This document shows, piece by piece, positions 5,213 through 5,504 of a stretch of 5,504 nucleotides of DNA (position 1 is the first letter of the stretch; each line of letters begins with the position of its first letter). The position numbers and the translations under genes were made by a program. The notes beneath the pieces were generated by a model, which was given only the letters and a program-made list of their open reading frames with translations, was not told the origin of the DNA and did not search any database. The DNA comes from Anaerolineaceae bacterium (lineage in GTDB: Bacteria; Chloroflexota; Anaerolineae; Anaerolineales; Anaerolineaceae), in the NCBI GenBank assembly GCA_028714615.1, contig JAQTMA010000080.1:11055-16558 (forward strand), given 5' to 3'.

Positions 5213-5504
5213 TTAATTCCGGTTCATCGGGTAACGTACCACTCTTCCAACGATCGATCTGCGCCTGGAATTCTGCGCTGACCTCTTCGCAGACGTAGCT
5301 CATGCGCCGGGCATCGGCCAGGTAACGGCGGGTCATGCCCTGGAGCACCTGCTTGCGCAGTTGGCGGTTCGTCTGCTCGTCCGGGATGCGAGTGATGTAG
5401 GTGCCGCGCCCTTGTTGGGTGGAGATCAGCCCGGCTTCATCGAGCATGCGGTAGGCGCGCGCGACGGTGTTGAAGTTGATGCGCAACTCCTCCGACAGTT
5501 TGCG
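5202..5504 (-). CDS. GntR-family transcriptional regulator, YtrA type, 5' end cut by window edge
   Basis: The reverse strand is open to the right edge and gives the last 100 residues. Visible residues 1-38 are the second half of a winged helix: SEELRINFNTVARAYRML is the helix-turn-helix with its recognition helix, and DEAGLISTQQGRGTYI is the wing with the G-x-G-T/Y pattern of GntR proteins. About 60 residues follow, mostly helical and charged, with no ligand-binding domain of FadR, HutC or MocR size. That short tail defines the YtrA subfamily. These are about 120-130 residues long, so about 30 N-terminal residues are missing. A TTG at 5486 could be taken as a start but would delete half the DNA-binding domain, so it is not used. 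YtrA-type repressors usually head operons for ABC transporters and control them from an operator upstream of their own gene, which here would lie outside the window. This fits the ABC genes downstream and suggests autoregulation of the whole run. Confidence 0.88.
   Translation of the reverse strand, partial: RKLSEELRINFNTVARAYRMLDEAGLISTQQGRGTYITRIPDEQTNRQLRKQVLQGMTRRYLADARRMSYVCEEVSAEFQAQIDRWKSGTLPDEPELTAH

Noticed and set aside
5484..5486. TTG as start of the GntR gene
   Set aside because: The frame stays open to the window edge and the residues before it (RKLSEE) are the expected first part of the helix-turn-helix. The true start is outside the window.

Overview
The window reads as chromosomal DNA from a moderately GC-rich bacterium. 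Slipin, family 39 glycosyltransferase, PLDc_N and YtrA-type GntR genes in one run would suit Chloroflexota of the Anaerolineae type. That placement is an inference from gene content and general codon style, not from a marker gene. All seven genes lie on the minus strand, so transcription runs from high to low coordinates. The two outer genes are cut by the window edges.

In transcription order, the first gene is the 3' part of a YtrA-type GntR repressor (5202-5504). It is followed by a slipin/SPFH membrane protein (4192-5163), a multi-membrane-span family 39 glycosyltransferase (2640-4190), a 69-residue two-helix PLDc_N protein (2398-2607), an ABC ATPase (1463-2401) and an ABC-2 permease (708-1466). 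The gaps are 38 nt, 1 nt, 32 nt and then two 4-nt ATGA overlaps, with no convincing internal promoter or terminator. The six genes therefore look like one operon. The last three match the order and size class of yxlE-yxlF-yxlG in the Bacillus subtilis sigY operon, but no sigma factor is in view. The likely theme is an envelope-stress or export module: a transporter-linked repressor, a membrane scaffold, a lipid-linked sugar transferase and an ABC exporter with a small membrane accessory protein.

Below the permease stop codon is a 150-bp intergenic region (558-707). It carries two near-identical palindromes that match parS, the centromere site bound by the chromosome partitioning protein ParB. 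One (649-664) matches the 16-bp consensus at every position. The other (687-702) has a single mismatch and lies 5 nt beyond the permease stop codon. Their centres are 38 bp apart. This is the most notable finding: a tandem parS pair, with no parA or parB gene in the window, suggesting an origin-proximal locus.

After the parS pair comes a gene of the YhfC family of glutamic-type intramembrane proteases (1-557). It is on the same strand and runs off the left edge. It was identified by direct reverse-strand translation, because it has no stop codon in the window.
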